Assembly (NCBI GenBank): GCA_051878315.1
Contig: JBJEJW010000023.1
Location: 1-64,000, forward strand
DNA: 64,000 nt
Direction of reading: 5' to 3'
Source: W0P28-013 sp051878315
GTDB taxonomy: Bacteria > Bacteroidota > Bacteroidia > Bacteroidales > Paludibacteraceae
Under the pieces are notes generated by a model. That model worked only from the letters and a program-made list of their open reading frames with translations, did not search any database and had not been told where the DNA came from. This document shows positions 60,191 to 64,000 of this stretch, in pieces. The stretch's first letter is position 1; each line of letters starts with the position of its first letter. The translations under genes were made by a program, and so were the position numbers.

Positions 60191-60892
60191 CTAAATTTCA
60201 TTCACCACTGTAACCAAATGACAAGCCACCACACCGGCGGTTTCGGTGCGTAAACGGCTTGCACTCAACGAAACAGGTTGAAAATACTGATTAACAGCCA
60301 TTTCCACTTCTTCACGACTAAAATCGCCTTCGGGTCCAACCATGATAACCACCTCTGATTTGGGCGGACACACATGTAACAAATGCGGTTTGTCGCCCTC
60401 GTAGCAATGCGCAATAAACCGATACGGCGTGCGCACCTGTTGCACAAAATCGTCCACTGCGGTCATCGGATTGAGTTGTGGAATGCGTGCTTTGTACGAC
60501 TGTTTCGAGGCCGACACCAATATTTTTTCAAGCCGTTCGGGGCGAATGACACGCCGCTCCGAATAGCGACACAAAAGCGGTGTTATCGTATCGACACCTA
60601 TTTCGGTCGCTTTTTCGACAAACCATTCGAAACGATCGCTGTTTTTTGTCGGTGCCACAGCCATGTGCAACCGAAACGGCCGGCGACCAAAATCGGGCTG
60701 CACCGACCGAATTTTCACCTCGGTACGCTTGGCGTGTGGCGCCACAATCGTTGCTTCGTACAAATTGCCAATGCCATCGATAATCTGTACCACATCGCCT
60801 ATCTGCAAACGCAATACTTTGGAGCAATGCGCCGATTCATCTTCGGGCAAAATCGGATTTTCCAAAATGTCGGGAGCATAAAATAGGGTCAT
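60191..60892 (-). CDS. rsmE: 16S rRNA (uracil1498-N3)-methyltransferase
   Basis: SPOUT-class RNA methyltransferase. From the ATG at 60892 it has 233 residues: a PUA-like N-terminal domain (ESAHCSKVLRLQIGDVVQIIDG) and the knotted SAM domain with EKATEIGVDTITPLLCRYSERR, ASKQSYKARIPQL, VGPEGDFSREEVEMA, and the C-terminal SRLRTETAGVVA. The longer reading frame to 61015 lies in the promoter region and is rejected. Confidence 0.95.
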   Translation of the reverse strand: MTLFYAPDILENPILPEDESAHCSKVLRLQIGDVVQIIDGIGNLYEATIVAPHAKRTEVKIRSVQPDFGRRPFRLHMAVAPTKNSDRFEWFVEKATEIGVDTITPLLCRYSERRVIRPERLEKILVSASKQSYKARIPQLNPMTAVDDFVQQVRTPYRFIAHCYEGDKPHLLHVCPPKSEVVIMVGPEGDFSREEVEMAVNQYFQPVSLSASRLRTETAGVVACHLVTVVNEI

Positions 60893-60931
60893 AGTCGTTC
60901 TGCTGTTTGGAGTGTCATATAAAAATTTTGA

Positions 60932-60939
60932 CAAAAATA
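60932..60939 (-). promoter_or_regulatory. -7 box of rsmE
   Basis: TATTTTTG on the minus strand 40 bp before rsmE, divergent from the box at 60985-60992. Confidence 0.45.
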
Positions 60940-60984
60940 CAACGTATTTTTCAAAAACAAGTAACATCATAACAAAAATATTCG

Positions 60985-60992
60985 TATTTTTG
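60985..60992 (+). promoter_or_regulatory. -7 box of the lipoprotein-DUF4494-yggS operon
   Basis: TATTTTTG on the plus strand about 41 bp before the lipoprotein start; no clear -33 box. Confidence 0.45.
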
Positions 60993-61033
60993 CAAGTAAT
61001 TCCATATACATTCAAAATAAAAACGATTTTGTC

Positions 61034-61876
61034 ATGAAACGTCCACTTTTGTTTTTGCTAACGTTATTCGTTGTGGTGGCGTGCAACCGCAGCGAAACGC
61101 AATATAACGCCATTGCCGACACGCTGAATACGGCGGAGCCATTGGAATTGTCGCACATAGCGAAAGCGCACGATATGATTATTGATGCCAGCAATTTAAC
61201 CGACGAACAAGCTGCACATTTACAAGATTTGTTTGTCAAATACATCTTTGCTTGTGCCGACGTTCAAACAAGTCTGATGGAAGAAGCCTACGGCACGGCA
61301 CTCACCACGAATGACCCGCAACAAATGGAACGCCAAATAGATTCGCTCAATCGGGCTATGAGCCAACTGCGCCAATACGGCATCATGATGTACACGTCGG
61401 AAGGCGGCATCACCACCGACGTCATGCCCATATTCATCGCCGAAGCCTTTTGGAAATATATGACGCCGCTGGAACGCACCATCGCCACGCTGTCGGAATT
61501 GGAAGTCGAAACGCCATCGCTCAACGATGCCGCCATCAACATCACATACGAAGAGATAGCCCAACGCTTGAAAATGTGCGACGATATGTTAGCACGATAT
61601 CCCAACGACCAACTGACACCGCAAATCGTTGCTTGCCAGAAGTACTATTTAGCCATTTTGTTGGCCGGAGCCGACAATTCACCCGTATTCGATTGGGAAA
61701 CACAAATGCTGATGCCGCAAATACAACAAATCATTGAACTCTACATTACCGAATATCCCGACGCTGTCAGCACACCATTGCTACAACAATTCATGGCATT
61801 GGCGGCGGCATCAAACTTCAAAAAGAGTGCTGATATTGACACATTTATCGAACAATATATTCTTGAACAAAACTAA
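61034..61876 (+). CDS. Putative lipoprotein of unknown function
   Basis: A 280-residue protein with lipobox (LFVVVAC, Cys17) and a mostly helical mature part. The early segment AHDMIIDASNLTDEQAAHLQDLFVKYIF and later AAINITYEEIAQRLKMCDDML look like helical pairs. No named domain recognised. It is first in an operon with DUF4494 (12 bp) and yggS. Confidence 0.72.
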   Translation: MKRPLLFLLTLFVVVACNRSETQYNAIADTLNTAEPLELSHIAKAHDMIIDASNLTDEQAAHLQDLFVKYIFACADVQTSLMEEAYGTALTTNDPQQMERQIDSLNRAMSQLRQYGIMMYTSEGGITTDVMPIFIAEAFWKYMTPLERTIATLSELEVETPSLNDAAINITYEEIAQRLKMCDDMLARYPNDQLTPQIVACQKYYLAILLAGADNSPVFDWETQMLMPQIQQIIELYITEYPDAVSTPLLQQFMALAAASNFKKSADIDTFIEQYILEQN

Positions 61877-61888
61877 ACAGAACACAAT

Positions 61889-62341
61889 ATGTACACGTGG
61901 TTTACCGTAAAAGTAAAATTTGACCGTCAAGGCGAAAACGGTCTCATCACTCCTACTACCGAACCCTACTTGGTGGACGCAATCTCGTATGCCGAAGCCG
62001 AGAAACGCATTTTCGAAGAAGTGAAACCCTACGCCACATCAGGCGAATTGGAAATTAAAGACATCCGCAAAACAAAAATCGCCGAACTATTCTACAACGA
62101 AGGCGGCGACAAATGGTTCCGCTGCAAAATCAACTACATCAGTATTGACGAAGACAAAGGCATTGAGAAAAAAATGCCGCAAATAATGATGGTGCAAGCA
62201 TCGGATTTCAAAAACGCCGTCGATACGCTGATAGAGCGCATGAAAGGCACACTGGGCGAATACGAAATAGCGAGCATCACCGTAACAAACATTCTTGACG
62301 TATTTGCCTATCAAATATCTGACGCGACCGCAGCAAAATGA
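61889..62341 (+). CDS. DUF4494 family protein
   Basis: A 150-residue soluble protein matching DUF4494. It has YTWFTVKVKFDRQGENG, DAISYAEAEKRIFEEVKPY, FRCKINYISIDEDKGIEKK, and VTNILDVFAYQIS. The family is Bacteroidota-specific and usually next to yggS, as here (ATGA overlap of 4 bp). Function unknown. Confidence 0.85.
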   Translation: MYTWFTVKVKFDRQGENGLITPTTEPYLVDAISYAEAEKRIFEEVKPYATSGELEIKDIRKTKIAELFYNEGGDKWFRCKINYISIDEDKGIEKKMPQIMMVQASDFKNAVDTLIERMKGTLGEYEIASITVTNILDVFAYQISDATAAK

Positions 62342-62994
62342 GCATTGCCGAAAACATACGGCACATCCGGCAACAGATACCCGACCGCGTACAGTTGATT
62401 TGCGTGTCGAAATTTCACCCTATCAATGCCGTTAAAGCGGCCTACGATTGTGGCGAACGACTGTTTGGCGAAAGCCATGCACAAGAACTAACGGCCAAAT
62501 ACGATGCGCTGCCACACGATATTGAATGGCATTTCATCGGATCGCTGCAAACTAACAAGGTGAAATATGTAGTGCCACGCGCCGCACTCATCCACAGTGT
62601 CGATTCCGAACGCCTGTTGGCCGCCATCGACCGCTGCGCCGAGCGTAACAACCTGACGGCAAACGTTTTACTCGAAATTCACATTGCGCGCGAAAGCACA
62701 AAACACGGTTTTTCGCCCGACGAAGCACGCGCATTTTTTGCCCGATGCGGTTGGGAACAATTTTCGCACACGCACATCTGCGGTTTGATGACCATGGGCA
62801 CCGCCACCGACGACCGTGCGCAAACTCAAGCAGAATTGCACCAAGTGCGCGTCTTGTTCGACGAGTTGCGCCCACAATGCGCACTGCCCTACTTCACCGA
62901 GTTGTCGATGGGCATGAGCGACGATTTCGACATTGCCATAGCCGAAGGCAGCACCATGGTACGCATCGGCACCGCCATTTTTGGCGTGCGCTGA
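62338..62994 (+). CDS. yggS: YggS-family pyridoxal-phosphate homeostasis protein
   Basis: PLP-binding fold-type III protein that buffers pyridoxal phosphate rather than catalysing a known reaction. The 218-residue protein has VSKFHP with the PLP lysine near residue 25, LFGESHAQEL, WHFIGSLQTNKVKY, GLMTMGTAT, and the C-terminal LSMGMSDDFDIAIAEGSTMVRIGTAIFG (key blocks LSMGMSDD and VRIGTAIFG). Closed by a terminator. Confidence 0.95.
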   Translation: MSIAENIRHIRQQIPDRVQLICVSKFHPINAVKAAYDCGERLFGESHAQELTAKYDALPHDIEWHFIGSLQTNKVKYVVPRAALIHSVDSERLLAAIDRCAERNNLTANVLLEIHIARESTKHGFSPDEARAFFARCGWEQFSHTHICGLMTMGTATDDRAQTQAELHQVRVLFDELRPQCALPYFTELSMGMSDDFDIAIAEGSTMVRIGTAIFGVR

Positions 62995-63022
62995 CAGCGC
63001 TTACTCACACGACAAAAAACAC

Positions 63023-63053
63023 AACTCCGCACCTTGACGATGCGGAGTTATTT
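63023..63053 (+). terminator. Terminator after yggS
   Basis: AACTCCGCA / TGCGGAGTT, 9-bp perfect stem with a 9-nt loop, followed by TATTTATTTT. Closely related in sequence to the hairpin at 63713-63745. Confidence 0.7.
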
Positions 63054-63127
63054 ATTTTGTATGGCGAAAAAAATTGGCCAATGCGTAATAAATTCTTGTG
63101 CTTTTTCAGGATTGTATGGTATTGAAT

Positions 63128-63647
63128 TTATTCGCCGGAGAGCTGACGGCGAATGTCATCATCCGGCCAATAACCCCACGACTCTACTATCTTGCCATCG
63201 ACAACTCTGAAATTTTCCAAGGCTTCGAACGAAATGTGCCGACCGGTGGCCGGTACGCCTTGACAAGTATCGGCATGCACGCCTTCGAAGCGAATGCGCG
63301 TAGCCACCATATCGCCTTCGGAAAAAATGTCGAGGACGGTAATTTTTAGGTCGGAAAATTGGCGTTGCACAATTTTGAGGATGCCAACAGCGTCGGCATT
63401 ACTGCGCGCTGCCGCCGGACTATGATCGATGTAATTATCTGATACACACTCCATAACGTAGTCATAGTTGTGGCGTTCGTAACCCTCGCAAAAAAAGGCT
63501 TCGACAAGTTTTTTCGCTTCATTGCTTGTATTGGTGGTGCAAGCCGTCAAGGCATTCCCGATGAAAATGATACAAGCCACCATCAGCATACCGATGCCAA
63601 ATGGAACCAAGATTTTTGATTTTCCCATAGTGATGTTTGAATGCATT
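63128..63647 (-). CDS. SnoaL-like (NTF2 fold) lipoprotein
   Basis: A 172-residue exported protein with a hydrophobic signal and lipobox (NALTAC). The SnoaL/ester-cyclase-like domain has EGYERHNYDYVMECVSDNYIDHSP, FSDLKITVLDIFSEGDMVATRIRFEG (key block DMVATRIRF), and the terminal KIVESWGYWPDD. Family members act as small hydrolases or binding proteins; the substrate is unknown. Start codons at 63647 and 63629 are both possible; the promoter leaves about 20-40 nt. Confidence 0.78.
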
Positions 63648-63676
63648 GTTTCTTTGTAGAGCAGCGAGGCTCGCCA

Positions 63677-63708
63677 CAAAGTTACAAAATTTTTACAAAG
63701 CGCACAAA
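63677..63708 (-). promoter_or_regulatory. Promoter of the SnoaL-like gene
   Basis: TTTG (63705-63708), 20-bp spacer, TAACTTTG (63677-63684) on the minus strand. Confidence 0.7.
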
Positions 63709-63712
63709 CACA

Positions 63713-63745
63713 AAGGACTCCGCATCTTGATAATGCGGAGTCCTT
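63713..63745 (-). terminator. Terminator after ppdK
   Basis: AAGGACTCCGCA pairs with TGCGGAGTCCTT, 12-bp perfect stem with a 9-nt loop, 33 bp after the ppdK stop. Confidence 0.65.
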
Positions 63746-63777
63746 CACTTTGATATGACGATTAAAATCCGAATCGA

Positions 63778-64000
63778 TTATTTTTCGTCTTCGATGGCGG
63801 CTTGTGCAGCAGCCAAGCGTGCGATAGGCACACGGAACGGCGAGCAACTTGCATAGTTCATGCCTACACGAGCACAGAATTTAACCGAACTCGGTTCGCC
63901 ACCGTGTTCGCCGCAAATGCCGGTACGCAAATTGGGACGCACGGCGCGGCCTTTTTCGACAGCCATTTTTATGAGTTGTCCTACGCCTTTCTGATCGAGC
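63778..64000 (-). CDS. ppdK: Pyruvate phosphate dikinase, C-terminal end (partial)
   Basis: Interconverts pyruvate and phosphoenolpyruvate with ATP, AMP and pyrophosphate. Only the last 73 residues are in the window; the gene continues beyond 64000. They contain the PEP/pyruvate-site motif GICGEHGGEPSSVKF (with the catalytic Cys) and the conserved end NYASCSPFRVPIARLAAAQA. The stop is at 63778-63780. Confidence 0.93.
   Translation of the reverse strand, partial: LDQKGVGQLIKMAVEKGRAVRPNLRTGICGEHGGEPSSVKFCARVGMNYASCSPFRVPIARLAAAQAAIEDEK

Overview
The window looks like a chromosome segment of a Bacteroidales bacterium (phylum Bacteroidota). The evidence is consistent across the window. Many transcripts start at a TTTG / TAnnTTTG promoter and starts show no Shine-Dalgarno pattern. 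Several secreted proteins carry C-terminal type IX secretion sorting domains. The housekeeping clusters are typical of the order: DUF4199 with a glycosyltransferase, bamD-rpoZ, nusB-yajC-ybbR-coaE, the Na+-pumping methylmalonyl-CoA decarboxylase, and DUF4494-yggS. No rRNA, insertion sequence, prophage or plasmid gene was seen.

Region 1 (1-1642): gltX, followed by two strong bidirectional terminators. Region 2 (1644-14797) is the accessory part: a complete type III-A CRISPR-Cas locus on the minus strand. It reads as one 13-gene transcript from a single promoter at 14766-14797: cas6, cas10 (without its HD nuclease domain), csm2, csm3, csm4, csm5, a Card1/Can2-type CARF nuclease, a Csx1-type CARF-HEPN RNase, a 113-residue single-domain protein that may be a ring nuclease, a helical-repeat protein ending in a cold-shock RNA-binding domain, cas1, a primase-polymerase of the archaeo-eukaryotic primase superfamily (BT4734/CAPP-like), and cas2. 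The array follows, with 13 repeats, 12 spacers and its own leader promoter. Invader transcripts would be cut by Csm3 and sensed by Cas10, which makes cyclic oligoadenylate. That would switch on two different CARF effectors, which the small protein may switch off again. New spacers would be installed by Cas1-Cas2 with the primase and perhaps the cold-shock protein. Spacers at three distinct target sites fold into perfect hairpins, and two neighbouring spacers are the same protospacer shifted by 9 nt.

Region 3 (14850-30577): ordinary envelope and metabolism genes, mostly on the minus strand: a patatin-like hydrolase, DUF6452/DUF6048, a nitroreductase, a glycosyltransferase with DUF4199, rpoZ, bamD, an Omp85-like barrel, a DUF819 permease, an acyltransferase, a polysaccharide deacetylase, a large DUF2723 membrane protein and nadB. 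Region 4 (30684-44632): surface and secreted proteins, namely a lipoprotein with a DUF5723/TSP3/OmpA protein, tRNA-His, an AlkD-like protein, a large three-module leucine-rich-repeat protein, a subtilisin and a repetitive beta-rich protein.

Region 5 (44735-55308): pth-rplY, a CcdA/ArsG-like permease with a small thioredoxin, ybaK, a secreted exo/endonuclease-family protein with a beta-helix lipoprotein, then mce and the methylmalonyl-CoA decarboxylase operon. In that operon the biotin carrier subunit carries two biotinyl domains. Region 6 (55422-64000): a MerR/GyrI regulator, mtgA-coaE-ybbR-yajC-nusB, rsmE, a lipoprotein with DUF4494 and yggS, a SnoaL-like lipoprotein and the 3' end of ppdK.
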